Positions 24,829 to 35,435 of a stretch of DNA of 39,610 bases are shown here, in pieces (the first letter of the stretch is position 1; each line of letters starts with the position of its first letter). Origin of the DNA: Betaproteobacteria bacterium (lineage in GTDB: Bacteria > Pseudomonadota > Gammaproteobacteria > Burkholderiales > Burkholderiaceae_C); contig RGCL01000022.1 in NCBI GenBank assembly GCA_009919175.1, positions 1 through 39,610 on the forward strand, read 5' to 3'. The position numbers and the translations under genes were made by a program. The notes under the pieces were generated by a model. The model had not been told where the DNA came from. It did not search any database and saw nothing but the letters and a program-made list of their open reading frames with translations.

Positions 24829-24834
24829 ATTCTA
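24829..24834 (-). promoter_or_regulatory. Candidate tatABC -10 element TAGAAT
   Basis: TAGAAT on the minus strand ends 24 bases before the tatA ATG, with a GGCTAGAATTTC context like the tRNA-Thr site. It predicts a short leader that still contains the AAGGAG ribosome binding site. The -35 is poor. Confidence 0.4.
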
Positions 24835-24845
24835 GCCCTGAGGAC

Positions 24846-24886
24846 AAAAGACTCGAGGGGTAGGTGAATAGGGACTTATCCCCTCG
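24846..24886 (-). terminator. Possible terminator or attenuator between hinT and tatA
   Basis: CGAGGGG (minus strand, 24886-24880) can pair with CCCCTCG (24860-24854) over a 19-base loop; AGTC and then TTTT (24849-24846) follow. A competing short hairpin, GGGA-TAAG-TCCC, uses part of the first arm. It overlaps the hinT stop codon. The stem is moderate and the T-run short, so strength is uncertain. Confidence 0.4.
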
Positions 24887-25238
24887 CCCAGGGGCGCGGA
24901 CCGCCCATGAGGTGAAAGTGCAGGTGGTGCACTTCCTGGCCGCCTTCGCGCCCGGTATTGGAGACGATGCGAAAGCCCCCATCGGGATAGGGGTTGCAGC
25001 CGTGCTCAACGGCCAGCTTGTTCATGAGCAACATCATGCGGCCCAGCAAAGCCTGGTGTTCGGGTTGCACGTGGGCGAGCGAAACGATGTGCGTCTTGGG
25101 GATGATCAGCAGGTGAACCGGCGCCCAGGGGTTGATGTCGTGAAACACCAGGATCTCTTCGTCCTCGTAGGCTTTGCGCGAGGGGATTTGACCCGCAACG
25201 ATCTTGCAAAAAATGCATGAAGGGTCGGAATGGCTCAT
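24876..25238 (-). CDS. hinT: HIT-family purine nucleoside phosphoramidase (HinT)
   Basis: A 120-residue histidine-triad hydrolase acting on adenosine phosphoramidates and aminoacyl-adenylates. CIFCKIVAGQIPS begins the fold, VHLLIIPKTHI follows, and the triad is HLHFH preceded by His in the QEVHH context near residue 105, ending HLMGGPRPWARG. The gene lies 5 bp after hisE, the common hisIE-hinT order in Burkholderiales. Nothing indicates a direct part in histidine synthesis. Confidence 0.95.
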   Translation of the reverse strand: MSHSDPSCIFCKIVAGQIPSRKAYEDEEILVFHDINPWAPVHLLIIPKTHIVSLAHVQPEHQALLGRMMLLMNKLAVEHGCNPYPDGGFRIVSNTGREGGQEVHHLHFHLMGGPRPWARG

Positions 25239-25243
25239 CTCGT

Positions 25244-25633
25244 TCAGGCTCCGTCGTTGTGCTCACGTTCCTTGAGCTTGCGCATGGCTTTTTCTTCCAG
25301 GCCGCTCATGCCCTCTCGACGCGCCAGCTCCTGCACCACATCGTTGGGGTGCAGGCCATGGTGCGACAAGGCAATCATGCAGTGAAACCAGAGGTCGGCC
25401 ATCTCGTAGACGAGCTGCTTGGTGTCACCCCCATGCGCGGCATCCTTGGCCGCCATCACGGTCTCGGTGGCTTCTTCGCCGATTTTTTTCAAAATGGCAT
25501 CTTGCCCCTTCTCGAAGAGGCGAGCCACATAACTGGTTTGCGGGTCTCCCCCGTTTTGGGGTTTGCGACTCTCCACCACCTCGGCCAGGCGGGCGAGGGT
25601 GTCAACGGAAGTCCCTGCGGAAGGCTGCGTCAT
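25244..25633 (-). CDS. hisE: Phosphoribosyl-ATP pyrophosphatase
   Basis: HisE removes pyrophosphate from phosphoribosyl-ATP, the second step of histidine synthesis. The 129-residue MazG-like all-helical protein has the metal-binding helix [14 protein letters not shown] and [19 protein letters not shown]. The N-terminal extension (about 10 residues) and a basic C-terminal tail are slightly longer than in minimal HisE. It follows hisI by 7 bp and is separate from it, unlike the fused HisIE of enterobacteria. Confidence 0.96.
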   Translation of the reverse strand: MTQPSAGTSVDTLARLAEVVESRKPQNGGDPQTSYVARLFEKGQDAILKKIGEEATETVMAAKDAAHGGDTKQLVYEMADLWFHCMIALSHHGLHPNDVVQELARREGMSGLEEKAMRKLKEREHNDGA

Positions 25634-25640
25634 GCTGGGC

Positions 25641-26030
25641 TCACTTGTAAATGTGTTCGGGGTCTTTGAGCACCGGATCCACCTCCTGCCACTTCGCCTG
25701 TTGGAGGCTGCGGAAAAAGCAACTGTGGCGGCCGGTGTGACAAGCGATGCCGGGCTCGTGCCCGAGCTGCGTCACCTTGAGCAAGACAACGTCGTTGTCG
25801 CAATCGAGGCGGATGTCGTGAACGGTCTGGACGTGGCCGGATTCCTCGCCCTTGAACCACAGCCGGTTGCGGGAGCGGCTGAAGTAGACCGCCCGGCCCA
25901 GCTCAGCCGTTTTTTCCAGGGCTTCGCGATTCATCCAGGCAAACATCAACACATCGCCCGTGTCTTTTTCCTGAGCAATGACCGGGACCAGCCCCTGCGC
26001 GTCCCAACGGATGTCGTCTAGCCAATTCAT
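25641..26030 (-). CDS. hisI: Phosphoribosyl-AMP cyclohydrolase
   Basis: HisI opens the purine ring of phosphoribosyl-AMP, the third step of the pathway. The 129-residue protein has [32 protein letters not shown], the metal-binding [11 protein letters not shown] and the zinc site [10 protein letters not shown]. These are the expected catalytic and zinc ligands. The gene starts 9 bp after hisF. It is monofunctional. Confidence 0.97.
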   Translation of the reverse strand: MNWLDDIRWDAQGLVPVIAQEKDTGDVLMFAWMNREALEKTAELGRAVYFSRSRNRLWFKGEESGHVQTVHDIRLDCDNDVVLLKVTQLGHEPGIACHTGRHSCFFRSLQQAKWQEVDPVLKDPEHIYK

Positions 26031-26039
26031 GCGGTCATC

Positions 26040-26840
26040 TTAAAGGCGAACCGGAATGCCTCGCTCGGCCATGCGCGCCTTGGCCTGTGCCACGGTGTAT
26101 TCGCCGTAATGGAAGATGCTCGCGGCCAGCACCGCATCGGCGCCGCCTTGCTGGATGCCGTCGGCGAGGTGGTCCAGGTTGCCCACGCCGCCCGATGCGA
26201 TCACGGGTACCGACACCGCATCGCTCACCGCGCGGGTGAGTGCCAGGTCAAAACCGGCCTTGGTGCCGTCGCGGTCCATGCTGGTGAGCAAAATTTCGCC
26301 CGCGCCCATGTTCGCCATGTAGGTCGCCCATTGCACAGCATCGAGCCCCACGTTCTTGCGGCCACCATGGCTGTAGACATCCCAGCCTGGCCCGAAGGGC
26401 TGACCTTGTTCGTTGAGGCGTTGCTCGTCCTCGGCGCTGCGGCGTTTGGCGTCAATCGCCACGACGATGCATTGCGAGCCGTACTTGCGCGAGGCATCGC
26501 GGATGACCTGGGGGTTGGCAATCGCTGCCGAGTTGAAGCTGGTCTTGTCTGCGCCTGCATTGAGCAAGCGGCGCACATCGGCCACGGTGCGCACGCCGCC
26601 ACCAACGGTAAGGGGGATGAAGACCTGGCTGGCCACGGCCTCGATGATGTGCAGGATCACATCGCGCCCATCGGATGTGGCGGTGATGTCGAGGAAGGTG
26701 AGTTCGTCAGCGCCCTGGTCGTTGTAGCGGGCAGCGATTTCAACGGGGTCGCCCGCATCGCGCAGGCTCACGAAGTTGACGCCTTTAACGACCCGGCCGT
26801 TGGTGACGTCCAGGCAGGGAATGATGCGTTTGGCCAGCAT
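26040..26840 (-). CDS. hisF: Imidazole glycerol phosphate synthase, cyclase subunit
   Basis: HisF is the (beta/alpha)8 barrel that combines ammonia from HisH with PRFAR to give imidazole glycerol phosphate and AICAR. The 266-residue product begins [23 protein letters not shown] with catalytic Asp11. It has VGGGVRT, a second catalytic Asp in [15 protein letters not shown], and SGGVGNLDH near the phosphate site. The ATG at 26840 is chosen by homology; the longer frame overlaps hisA. It starts 1 bp after the hisA stop. Confidence 0.97.
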   Translation of the reverse strand: MLAKRIIPCLDVTNGRVVKGVNFVSLRDAGDPVEIAARYNDQGADELTFLDITATSDGRDVILHIIEAVASQVFIPLTVGGGVRTVADVRRLLNAGADKTSFNSAAIANPQVIRDASRKYGSQCIVVAIDAKRRSAEDEQRLNEQGQPFGPGWDVYSHGGRKNVGLDAVQWATYMANMGAGEILLTSMDRDGTKAGFDLALTRAVSDAVSVPVIASGGVGNLDHLADGIQQGGADAVLAASIFHYGEYTVAQAKARMAERGIPVRL

Positions 26841-26841
26841 G

Positions 26842-27582
26842 TCAGCCGTTGTGCTCGTCAGCCCAGGCCTGAGCCGCTGCGAAATCCAGGTCGCCGCTGT
26901 AGATCGCGCGGCCACAGATCACCCCTTCAACGCCTTCGTCTTCGACGGCGCAGAGCTTGCGGATGTCGTCCATGTTGGACAAGCCGCCCGATGCAATGAC
27001 GGGGATGGACATGGAATTGGCCAGCTTGACCGTGGCGTCGATGTTGATACCCGAGAGCATGCCGTCGCGGCCAATGTCGGTGTAGATGATGGACTCCACA
27101 CCGTAGTCTTCGTATTTCTGCGCCAGGTCGATCACCTCGTGGCCGGTGAGCTTGCTCCAGCCATCAGTGGCGACCTTGCCGTCTTTGGCATCGAGCCCCA
27201 CGATGATGTGGCCGCCAAAAGCCGAGCAGGCGTCTTGCAGGAAGCCGGGGTTTTTCACCGCCGCGGTGCCAATGATCACGTAGCGCAAACCCAGGTCGAT
27301 GTAGCGTTCGATGGTGTCCAGATCGCGAATGCCGCCGCCGAGCTGTACGGGGATGTCTTCGCCCACGGCTTCGAGGATGCGCCGGATGGCCGTGAGGTTT
27401 TGCGGTTTGCCCGCAAAGGCCCCATTGAGGTCCACCAGGTGCAAGCGCCTCGCGCCTTTTTGCACCCAGCTCAGCGCCATTTCGGCGGGGTCTTCGCTGA
27501 ACACGGTGACCTGATCCATGTCGCCTTGTTTGAGGCGCACGCATCGGCCGTCTTTGAGATCAATGGCAGGAATCAACAACAT
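26842..27582 (-). CDS. hisA: ProFAR isomerase
   Basis: HisA carries out the Amadori rearrangement of ProFAR to PRFAR. The 246-residue barrel begins [17 protein letters not shown] with catalytic Asp8 and has [10 protein letters not shown] and the second acidic residue in [23 protein letters not shown] near the C-terminus holds the second phosphate site. It follows hisH by 29 bp, the widest gap within hisHAFIE. Confidence 0.97.
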   Translation of the reverse strand: MLLIPAIDLKDGRCVRLKQGDMDQVTVFSEDPAEMALSWVQKGARRLHLVDLNGAFAGKPQNLTAIRRILEAVGEDIPVQLGGGIRDLDTIERYIDLGLRYVIIGTAAVKNPGFLQDACSAFGGHIIVGLDAKDGKVATDGWSKLTGHEVIDLAQKYEDYGVESIIYTDIGRDGMLSGINIDATVKLANSMSIPVIASGGLSNMDDIRKLCAVEDEGVEGVICGRAIYSGDLDFAAAQAWADEHNG

Positions 27583-27611
27583 GGTTCAAGGACTGGGCAT
27601 CCCAACAACGT

Positions 27612-28274
27612 TCAGGGGCTCCAGTGGAGGAAGTTGCGATAGAGCATCAGACCTGCGTCTGCGCTTTTCTCGGGGTGGAATTGAGTGGCGAAAATATTAT
27701 CCCGACACAGGGCTGCGGTAAAGCGCAAACCATAGTCGCATTGACCCGCAATGTGGCGCTCATCCGACGGCCGGGCATAAAAACTGTGCACGAAGTAGAA
27801 ATACGCCCCGTCGGCCACGCCCGACCAAATCGGGTGGGGCTGGCTTTGCCACACCGCGTTCCAGCCCATTTGGGGGACTTTGTAGCGGCTGCCATCGGGC
27901 TGATGCTGGCCTTCGAGTCGAAAGCGGATGACCTCGCCGGGGATGATGCCCAGCGCAGGCGTGCCCGATGCATCGTCGCCCTCCTCGCTGTGGTCAAGCA
28001 GCATTTGCATGCCCACGCACACGCCAAACGACGGCTTGCTGGCCAGGGCCTCGACCACCGCCTCGCGAAGGCCAGAGGCATTGAGCGCGGCCATGCAGTC
28101 GGCCATGGCGCCCTGCCCGGGCAAGACCATGCGCTCGGCCTGGCGAACCTGATCGGGATCCTGCGTCACCACCACCTCATGGCCGCTGTGGTCGGCCACG
28201 TGCATGACCGCCTGCGCCACCGAGCGCAGGTTGCCCATGCCGTAGTCCACCACCGCGACCAGGGGTTTGGCCAT
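27612..28274 (-). CDS. hisH: Imidazole glycerol phosphate synthase, glutaminase subunit
   Basis: HisH supplies ammonia from glutamine to HisF. The 220-residue class I amidotransferase has [12 protein letters not shown] at the N-terminus, [12 protein letters not shown], the nucleophile in [10 protein letters not shown], and the His-Glu pair in [17 protein letters not shown]. The start ATG overlaps the hisB stop by one base. The insertion around residues 95-105 ([14 protein letters not shown]) is usual for betaproteobacteria. Confidence 0.97.
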   Translation of the reverse strand: MAKPLVAVVDYGMGNLRSVAQAVMHVADHSGHEVVVTQDPDQVRQAERMVLPGQGAMADCMAALNASGLREAVVEALASKPSFGVCVGMQMLLDHSEEGDDASGTPALGIIPGEVIRFRLEGQHQPDGSRYKVPQMGWNAVWQSQPHPIWSGVADGAYFYFVHSFYARPSDERHIAGQCDYGLRFTAALCRDNIFATQFHPEKSADAGLMLYRNFLHWSP

Positions 28275-28867
28275 CAGAGCGAGCCTTTGGTAGAGGGGAT
28301 TTGGTGCGCCGCGCGCGCGTCCAGGCTCACGGCCTGACGCAGGGCACGGCCAAAGGCCTTGAACACCGTTTCGGCCTGGTGGTGGGCGTTTTCGCCGCGC
28401 AGGTTGTCGATGTGCAAGGTCATGAAGGCGTGGTTGACCAGGCCTTGGAAGAATTCGTACGTGAGCTGGGTGTCGAACTGGCCAATCATGCCGCTCTTGA
28501 AGGGCACGTGCATCTCGATGCCCGGGCGGCCAGACAAGTCGATCACCACGCGGCTCAAGGCCTCGTCGAGCGGCACATAGGCATGGCCGTAACGCTGGAT
28601 GCCTTTTTTGTCGCCAATCGCCTTGGCCAAGGCCATGCCAATGGTGATGCCCACATCCTCTACCGTGTGGTGGCCGTCGATGTGCAAGTCCCCCTGGGCT
28701 TGTACGTCGAGGTCGATGAGGCCATGGCGGGCAATCTGCTCGAGCATGTGATCGAAAAAGCCAATGCCAGTGGACAGGTTGGATTGCCCGGTCCCGTCCA
28801 GATTGAGTTGGACGCGGATTTGGGTTTCCTTGGTGTCGCGACTCACCTGAGCAATGCGTGCAGTCAT
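28274..28867 (-). CDS. hisB: Imidazoleglycerol-phosphate dehydratase
   Basis: HisB makes imidazole acetol phosphate. The 197-residue protein is the monofunctional dehydratase without the phosphatase domain that is fused in enterobacteria. The manganese-binding motifs are [15 protein letters not shown] and [15 protein letters not shown], with [13 protein letters not shown] near the N-terminus. A separate histidinol-phosphate phosphatase must therefore exist elsewhere; none is in this window. It overlaps hisH by one base. Confidence 0.97.
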   Translation of the reverse strand: MTARIAQVSRDTKETQIRVQLNLDGTGQSNLSTGIGFFDHMLEQIARHGLIDLDVQAQGDLHIDGHHTVEDVGITIGMALAKAIGDKKGIQRYGHAYVPLDEALSRVVIDLSGRPGIEMHVPFKSGMIGQFDTQLTYEFFQGLVNHAFMTLHIDNLRGENAHHQAETVFKAFGRALRQAVSLDARAAHQIPSTKGSL

Positions 28868-28879
28868 GGGGGATCCAGT

Positions 28880-29983
28880 TCAGTGGGTCAACAAACCGTT
28901 GATGGCGGCCAACATCATGTCGTTTTCCTGGGGTGTGCCCACCGTCAGGCGCAGGCAGTTGGCCAGCAAGGGATGCATTTTAGAAACGTTCTTGACCAGC
29001 ACCTTGCTGGCCTTGAGCCCCTCGAACCAGGCCATGGCATCGGGCACACGCACCAGCACCATGTTGGCTTCACTGGGAAAGGGCTTGACCCCGGGCATGG
29101 CGGCCAGCGCCTTGACCAAGCGCTCGCGCTCCTCACGCAGCACGCGCGCCTGAGCGGCAAACACCTGAGCATGCTCCAGCGCAAAGAGCGCGCACTCGCA
29201 GTTGAGCACGCTCACGTTGTAGGGCGGGCGCACTTTGTCGATTTCGGCGATCAGGGCTTGGGGTCCCATCATGTAGCCCAGCCGCACCCCGGCCAGGCCA
29301 AATTTGGAGAGGGTGCGCATGAGCAAGACATGCTGATGCCGGGTGATGCGGTCCAGGTAGGTCTTGCTGGCAAAGGGCTGGTAGGCCTCGTCCATCACCA
29401 CCAAGCCGCCGTGCGCGCCTTGCGCCAGCACCAGGCGTTCGATCACCGCGTCGTTCCACAAATTGGCCGTGGGGTTGTTGGGATAGGCCAGGTAAAGGAG
29501 GGTGGGCTGGTGCTGTTCGATGGCGGCGAGCATGGCGGCTTCATCGAGCTCGAAATCGGCCGTGAGCGGCACGCCGTGAAAGGCCAGGCCTTGGAGCTGG
29601 GCGCTCATGGCGTACATCACAAAGCCGGGCACGGGCGCGAGCACAGAGGCCGGCCGCCCCGCGTTGGCGGCGCTGGAGGGGGCATCACAGGCCATGGCCA
29701 GCAAGGAGATGAGCTCGTCTGAGCCATTGCCCAGCATGAGGTCAAAGCCCTCGGGCATGCCCGCGTGCTGCGCCAGGGCGCTGCGCAAGGTGTTGACGCG
29801 GCTGCCCGGATAGCGGTTGATGGCCAAAGCCCCCAGGCGTTGACCCAAAGCCTGCTGCAAGTCGGCGGGCAGGCTGAATGGGTTTTCCATCGCGTCGAGC
29901 TTGACCATGCCCGTGGCGTCTTGAATGGCATAGGCCTGCATGGACTGCACGTCCTGGCGGATCACTGAAGTAAAGGCTTTCAT
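28880..29983 (-). CDS. hisC: Histidinol-phosphate aminotransferase
   Basis: HisC is a class I/II PLP-dependent transaminase of 367 residues. [14 protein letters not shown] is the N-terminal substrate region; [24 protein letters not shown] and [11 protein letters not shown] are cofactor motifs. Lys227 in [15 protein letters not shown] is the Schiff-base lysine. The ATG overlaps the hisD stop by 4 bp. Burkholderiales often have a second hisC; this one belongs to the main operon. Confidence 0.96.
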   Translation of the reverse strand: MKAFTSVIRQDVQSMQAYAIQDATGMVKLDAMENPFSLPADLQQALGQRLGALAINRYPGSRVNTLRSALAQHAGMPEGFDLMLGNGSDELISLLAMACDAPSSAANAGRPASVLAPVPGFVMYAMSAQLQGLAFHGVPLTADFELDEAAMLAAIEQHQPTLLYLAYPNNPTANLWNDAVIERLVLAQGAHGGLVVMDEAYQPFASKTYLDRITRHQHVLLMRTLSKFGLAGVRLGYMMGPQALIAEIDKVRPPYNVSVLNCECALFALEHAQVFAAQARVLREERERLVKALAAMPGVKPFPSEANMVLVRVPDAMAWFEGLKASKVLVKNVSKMHPLLANCLRLTVGTPQENDMMLAAINGLLTH

Positions 29984-31317
29984 GGGGTGGGCTTGCGCAT
30001 GGGCGGGACGGTGTGCAGGCGCAACTCGGCGGCGCGGGCGTGGGCTTGCAATCCTTCGCCATAGGCCAGCTCGGCGGCAATCTGCCCCAGGCTCTGCGCC
30101 GAGGCCTCGCTCACCTCGATGAGGCTGGAGCGCTTTTGAAAGTCATACACCCCCAGGGGCGAAGAAAACCGCGCCGTGCCGCTGGTGGGCAGCACATGGT
30201 TGGGACCCGCGCAATAGTCGCCCAGCGATTCGCTGGTGTAGGCGCCCAGGAAGATCGCGCCCGCATGCTTGAGCAAGGGCTCCCAGCGTTGCGGATCACG
30301 GCTGGAGACCTCGAGGTGTTCGGGGGCGATGCGGTTGCTGATGTCACAGGCCTCCTGCATGCTGCGCGTGTGGATGAGCGCGCCCCGGTCTTGCAGGCTC
30401 TTGGCAATGATGTCGCGCCGAGGCATCTCGGGCAAGAGGCGATCGATGGCCGCCTGCACCGCGTCGATGTAGGCCGCATCGGGGCACAGCAAGATGCTTT
30501 GCGCCAACTCGTCGTGCTCGGCCTGGCTGAACAAATCCATGGCCACCCAGTCAGCAGGGGTGCTGCCATCGGCCAGCACCAGGATCTCTGAAGGACCGGC
30601 AATCATGTCGATGCCCACCGTGCCAAAAACACGGCGCTTGGCACTGGCGACATAGGCATTGCCGGGGCCGGTGATCTTGTCCACCTTGGGGATGCTGGCA
30701 GTGCCATAGGCCAAAGCGGCCACCGCCTGGGCGCCGCCCACGGTGAAGGCGCGGTGCACGCCCGCTACGGCCGCAGCGGCCAGCACCAGCGGGTTGCGCA
30801 GGCCTTGCGGCGTGGGCACGACCATGATGATCTCGTGCACGCCCGCCACGTGCGCGGGGATGGCGTTCATCAGCACCGACGAAGGGTAAGCGGCCTTGCC
30901 GCCGGGCACATAAATGCCCACGCGGTCCAGGGGCGTGACCTTTTGTCCGAGCAGCGTGCCATCGGCGTCGCGGTAAGACCAGCTCTCGCCCGAGGCTTTT
31001 TTCTGAGCCTCGTGGTAGGTGCGCACGCGTGCCGCAGCGGCTTGCAAGGCCTCGCGCTGGGCAGCGGGCAAGCCCTCGAGGGCGGCTTGCAATTCGCTTT
31101 GGGAAATTTCCAGCTCGGCCACCGACTGGGCGTGCAGGCCATCAAAGCGCTGGGTGTAGGCCAGCACGGCGGCATCGCCGCGCGCGCGCACATCGGCCAG
31201 GATGTCGGCCACGCGCTGCTCGATGTCGGCATCGGTCTGATCCGACCAGTGCAGACGCGCTGCGAAAGCGGCCTCAAAGTCGCTTTGCGTGGTGGAGAGT
31301 CTCAAGGGCTTGGACAT
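29980..31317 (-). CDS. hisD: Histidinol dehydrogenase
   Basis: HisD oxidises histidinol to histidine in two NAD-dependent steps. The 445-residue zinc enzyme has [33 protein letters not shown] and [14 protein letters not shown]. The zinc and catalytic residues sit in [13 protein letters not shown] and [11 protein letters not shown]. Length is normal (E. coli 434). It lies 15 bp after hisG and overlaps hisC by 4 bp. Confidence 0.97.
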   Translation of the reverse strand: MSKPLRLSTTQSDFEAAFAARLHWSDQTDADIEQRVADILADVRARGDAAVLAYTQRFDGLHAQSVAELEISQSELQAALEGLPAAQREALQAAAARVRTYHEAQKKASGESWSYRDADGTLLGQKVTPLDRVGIYVPGGKAAYPSSVLMNAIPAHVAGVHEIIMVVPTPQGLRNPLVLAAAAVAGVHRAFTVGGAQAVAALAYGTASIPKVDKITGPGNAYVASAKRRVFGTVGIDMIAGPSEILVLADGSTPADWVAMDLFSQAEHDELAQSILLCPDAAYIDAVQAAIDRLLPEMPRRDIIAKSLQDRGALIHTRSMQEACDISNRIAPEHLEVSSRDPQRWEPLLKHAGAIFLGAYTSESLGDYCAGPNHVLPTSGTARFSSPLGVYDFQKRSSLIEVSEASAQSLGQIAAELAYGEGLQAHARAAELRLHTVPPMRKPTP

Positions 31318-31332
31318 GCTGCGGGTCCATCG

Positions 31333-31977
31333 TCACCGGTTGGCCACGGCCTGAGCCAGGGCGGTGAGCAAGGGTCTGAGTGTTTCGCGCTTGAGCTTGA
31401 GGGCGGCCTGATTGACCACCAGGCGCGAGCTGATGTCCATGATGCGCTCGACCTCGACCAGGTGGTTGGCCTTGAGGGTGCTGCCCGTGGACACGAGGTC
31501 CACGATGCCGTCGGCCAGGCCCGTGAGGGGTGCGAGCTCCATGCTGCCGTAGAGCTTGATCAAATCGACGTGCATGCCTTTGGCCGAGAAGAAGTCGCGC
31601 GCAATGGTGGTGTATTTGGTGGCAATGGTGAGGCGCCCGCCCCGGCGCACGGTGCCCGCGTAGTCAAAACTTTGCGGCACCGCCACCGACATGCGGCATT
31701 TGGCAATTTGCAAGTCGATGGGCTGGTAGAGGCCTTGCCCGCCGTGTTCGATCAGCGTGTCCAGCCCCACCACGCCCAGGTCCGCACCGCCTTGCTCCAC
31801 ATAGGTGGGCACATCGGTGGCGCGCACCAGCACCACCTGCACATGGGGCAAATTGGTGGGCAGGATGAGCTTTCGCGTCTTCTCCGGGTCTTCGAGGACC
31901 TCCAGCCCGGCGGCCTGGAGCAGCGGCAGGGTTTCGTCAAAGATGCGCCCTTTGGAGAGGGCCAGGGTCAGGGTCAT
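31333..31977 (-). CDS. hisG: ATP phosphoribosyltransferase, short form
   Basis: HisG starts histidine synthesis from ATP and PRPP. The 214-residue product is the short HisG type. It has the two catalytic lobes ([18 protein letters not shown], then [14 protein letters not shown] and [20 protein letters not shown]) but no C-terminal regulatory domain. Short HisG is known to need HisZ, a HisRS-like subunit, for activity and feedback by histidine. hisZ is not in this window. The ATG overlaps the murA stop by 4 bp. Confidence 0.97.
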   Translation of the reverse strand: MTLTLALSKGRIFDETLPLLQAAGLEVLEDPEKTRKLILPTNLPHVQVVLVRATDVPTYVEQGGADLGVVGLDTLIEHGGQGLYQPIDLQIAKCRMSVAVPQSFDYAGTVRRGGRLTIATKYTTIARDFFSAKGMHVDLIKLYGSMELAPLTGLADGIVDLVSTGSTLKANHLVEVERIMDISSRLVVNQAALKLKRETLRPLLTALAQAVANR

Positions 31978-33239
31978 CGGATTCTTTCTATGTCTGCGCC
32001 CAAGGCCTTGAGTTTGGCCTCCATGCGGTCATATCCACGGTCCAGATGGTAAATCCGATCCACGATGGTCTCGCCCTCGGCCACCAGGCCGGCGATCACC
32101 AGGCTGGCCGAAGCCCGCAAATCGGTGGCCATGACGTGAGCGCCCGAGAGCTTTTCAATGCCTTCGATGACCGCCACCTTGCCATCGATTTGAATGCGCG
32201 CGCCCAGGCGCACCATTTCGTTGACGTGCATGAAGCGATTTTCAAAAATGGTCTCGGTCACCTTGCTGGTTCCATGGGCAATGCAGTTGAGCGCCATGAA
32301 CTGGGCTTGCATGTCGGTGGGAAAGCCGGGGTATTCGGTGGTGCGGAAACTCTGCGCCTTGAGCCGACCCTGGCTTTGGATGCGGATGAACCCGTCCCCC
32401 GAGGCCACGTGCGCGCCCGCCGCCTGGAGCTTTTCGATGACCGCCTCGAGGTGATCGGCACGCCCATGGCGCAGCACCACATCGCCCGAGCAAGCGGCCA
32501 CAGCGCACAGGAACGTCCCCGCCTCGATGCGATCGGCCACCACCTGGTGCGCACAGCCCGTGAGGGACGACACGCCCTGAATGCGGATCTTGCTCGTGCC
32601 ATGCCCTTCGATGCGCGCGCCCATGGCAATGAGCATCTCGGCCAGATCGGGGATCTCGGGCTCCTGGGCAGCGTTTTCGAGCACGGTTTCTCCCTCGGCC
32701 AGGCAAGCGGCCATGAGGAAGTTCTCGGTCCCGGTGACGGTCACCATGTCGGTGGTGATGCGCGCACCCTTGAGCCGCGTGCGCCCAGCGGGCAGGCGCG
32801 CCAGCATGTAGCCGTGCTCGACGTCGATCTCGGCACCCATGGCCTGCAAGCCCTTGATGTGCTGATCCACCGGGCGCGAACCAATCGCACAGCCGCCAGG
32901 CAGGGACACCTTGGCCTGCCCAAACCGCGCCAGCAAAGGCCCCAGGGCCAGCACCGAGGCGCGCATGGTTTTGACCAGCTCGTAGGGCGCTTGGGGGTTG
33001 TCGACCCGCCCAGCATCCAGGCGCACCGTGCCGTCGGCCTCATGCTCAGCCGCCACACCCATGTTGCGCAACAACTTGAGCATGGTGGAGACGTCTTGCA
33101 AGCGCGGCACATTGGCCAGCGTCACCGGCGCGCTGGTCAACAGCGCCGCGCACAGCTCGGGCAAGGCCGCATTCTTGGCGCCCGCGATCTGGACTTCGCC
33201 ATGCAAGGGCTTGCCGCCTTGAATTCGGAGTTGGTCCAT
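31974..33239 (-). CDS. murA: UDP-N-acetylglucosamine 1-carboxyvinyltransferase
   Basis: MurA transfers enolpyruvate to UDP-GlcNAc, the first committed step of peptidoglycan synthesis. The 421-residue protein has the N-terminal [10 protein letters not shown] (Lys22/Asn23), active-site Cys117 in [15 protein letters not shown] (the fosfomycin target position), and [12 protein letters not shown]. The start at 33239 is the ATG of [12 protein letters not shown]; the longer frame runs into the BolA-family gene. The ibaG-murA pair is conserved with the Mla cluster in proteobacteria. It is coupled to hisG by a 4-bp overlap. Confidence 0.97.
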   Translation of the reverse strand: MDQLRIQGGKPLHGEVQIAGAKNAALPELCAALLTSAPVTLANVPRLQDVSTMLKLLRNMGVAAEHEADGTVRLDAGRVDNPQAPYELVKTMRASVLALGPLLARFGQAKVSLPGGCAIGSRPVDQHIKGLQAMGAEIDVEHGYMLARLPAGRTRLKGARITTDMVTVTGTENFLMAACLAEGETVLENAAQEPEIPDLAEMLIAMGARIEGHGTSKIRIQGVSSLTGCAHQVVADRIEAGTFLCAVAACSGDVVLRHGRADHLEAVIEKLQAAGAHVASGDGFIRIQSQGRLKAQSFRTTEYPGFPTDMQAQFMALNCIAHGTSKVTETIFENRFMHVNEMVRLGARIQIDGKVAVIEGIEKLSGAHVMATDLRASASLVIAGLVAEGETIVDRIYHLDRGYDRMEAKLKALGADIERIR

Positions 33240-33241
33240 GC

Positions 33242-33490
33242 TCAGGCTTTCTCGCCGCGAGCCAGCCATTCGGCGGGCGTGTAGGTTTTCATGGACAAGG
33301 CATGCACCTCGTCGGTGGCCATGCGGTTGCCCAAGGCGGCATACACCTGCTGGTGACGCTGGATGGCGCGCGCACCCTCAAAGGCCGGCGAAACAATGGT
33401 GGCATACCAATGGCGACCATCGCCCTCGACATGCAGATGGTCGCAAGGCAAGGCTTGAGCGATGAGGGTTTGGAGTTGGTCGGCGGTCAT
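33242..33490 (-). CDS. ibaG: BolA-family protein (IbaG type)
   Basis: An 82-residue BolA-fold protein, with the helix-turn-helix-like KH-type fold and the conserved [22 protein letters not shown] region. BolA proteins pair with monothiol glutaredoxins to handle [2Fe-2S] clusters; the His in the RHQQVY region is the usual cluster ligand. The position between the Mla cluster and murA is that of E. coli ibaG (yrbA), which supports this subtype. Two bases separate it from murA. Confidence 0.9.
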   Translation of the reverse strand: MTADQLQTLIAQALPCDHLHVEGDGRHWYATIVSPAFEGARAIQRHQQVYAALGNRMATDEVHALSMKTYTPAEWLARGEKA

Positions 33491-33491
33491 G

Positions 33492-34243
33492 TCAGCTTCT
33501 TATTTTGTATCCAGTTTGAAGGAGATAAAGGGCCAGGCCAGACACCAAGGCCCAGGCCACAGACAGCAAGCCCAGACTCAGCCAGGGCGAGACATCGCTG
33601 TGCCCGAAAAAGCCATAGCGAAAGCCGTCGACCATGTAGAAAAACGGGTTGAAATGGCTCACCTGCTGCCAAAAGTCGGGCAGGGAATGAATGGAATAGA
33701 AGACCCCACTCAAAAACGTCATGGGCATGATGACAAAGTTCTGGAACGCCGCCATCTGGTCGAACTTGTCAGCCCACAGGCCGGCAATCACCCCCATGGC
33801 ACCCAGCATGGCCGAGCCCAGGAAAGCAAAGGCCAGCACCCAGACCGCCGAATAAAGGGGCAAGCGCACCACCACGGCGGTGACCAGGGCAATGCCCACG
33901 CCCACAGCCAGGCCGCGCATCACCGACGACAGCACATAGGCCAAAAACCAGTGCCAGGCCGTGAGCGGCGTGAGCAGCAAGAACACCAGGTTGCCCATCA
34001 TCTTGCTCTGGATGAGCGACGACGAGCTGTTGGCAAACGCGTTTTGCAACACGCTCATCATGATGAGGCCGGGCACCAGAAACTGCAGGTAGCTCACGCC
34101 GGGAAAGACCTCCACGTGGTCGCGCAGCACATGGCCAAAGATCAGCAGGTACATGAGTGCGGTGAGCACGGGGGCGGCAATCGTCTGAAACGCAACTCGC
34201 CAAAACCGGGTCATTTCCTTGACCAGCAATGCACGCCAACCGG

Positions 34244-34247
<4 letters not shown>
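33492..34247 (-). CDS. ABC-2 type exporter permease (YadH-like)
   Basis: A 251-residue membrane protein with six predicted helices and the ABC-2 permease signature VPGLIMMSVLQNAFANSSSSLIQSKMMGNLVFLLLTPL. MTFLSGVFYSIHSLP and FNPFFYMVDGFRYGFFG are also typical. It pairs with the ATPase gene upstream, whose stop overlaps its ATG (34247) by 4 bp. YadGH-like exporters have no settled substrate. Their place inside the mla-ibaG-murA cluster suggests an envelope substrate, which is inference. Confidence 0.9.
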
Positions 34248-35149
<902 letters not shown>

Positions 35150-35156
35150 GAGTGAT

Positions 35157-35435
35157 TCAGGACGAGGCTTGACCCATGCCAAGCAAGGCATCCACACCAT
35201 AGAGCTGGGCCAAGGCCTGCATGCGCGGCGGCACATCCCGCCAGGCCACTTGACCAGCCAAGGCCTTGGCCGAGCGCTGCAAGGCCAACATCACCGCCAA
35301 AGCCGACGAATCAAAGGTCTGCAACTCGGCCAGGGACACCGTTTGCGTCTGGGCGGGCACGAGCTCGCGCGTGAGGCGATCGAGCACCTCACGGGCTTGG
35401 TCGGATTGCAAACGCTGGGGGAAAGACAGGCTCAC
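35157..35435 (-). CDS. mlaB: STAS-domain protein MlaB
   Basis: A 92-residue STAS-domain protein, the cytoplasmic regulator of the MlaFE ABC transporter. The conserved FDSSALAVMLALQRSA helix, with the STAS Ser-containing turn, lies at about residues 41-56. It starts with GTG, and GTGA overlaps the mlaC stop by 4 bp. Position as the last gene of the Mla set supports the call more than the sequence alone, since STAS domains diverge quickly. Confidence 0.9.
   Translation of the reverse strand: MSLSFPQRLQSDQAREVLDRLTRELVPAQTQTVSLAELQTFDSSALAVMLALQRSAKALAGQVAWRDVPPRMQALAQLYGVDALLGMGQASS

Noticed and set aside
28301-33284. Long plus-strand open frames opposite hisB, hisC, hisG, hisD and murA
   Set aside because: All are antisense to conserved genes on the minus strand and encode His/Gly/Gln-rich sequence with no domain.
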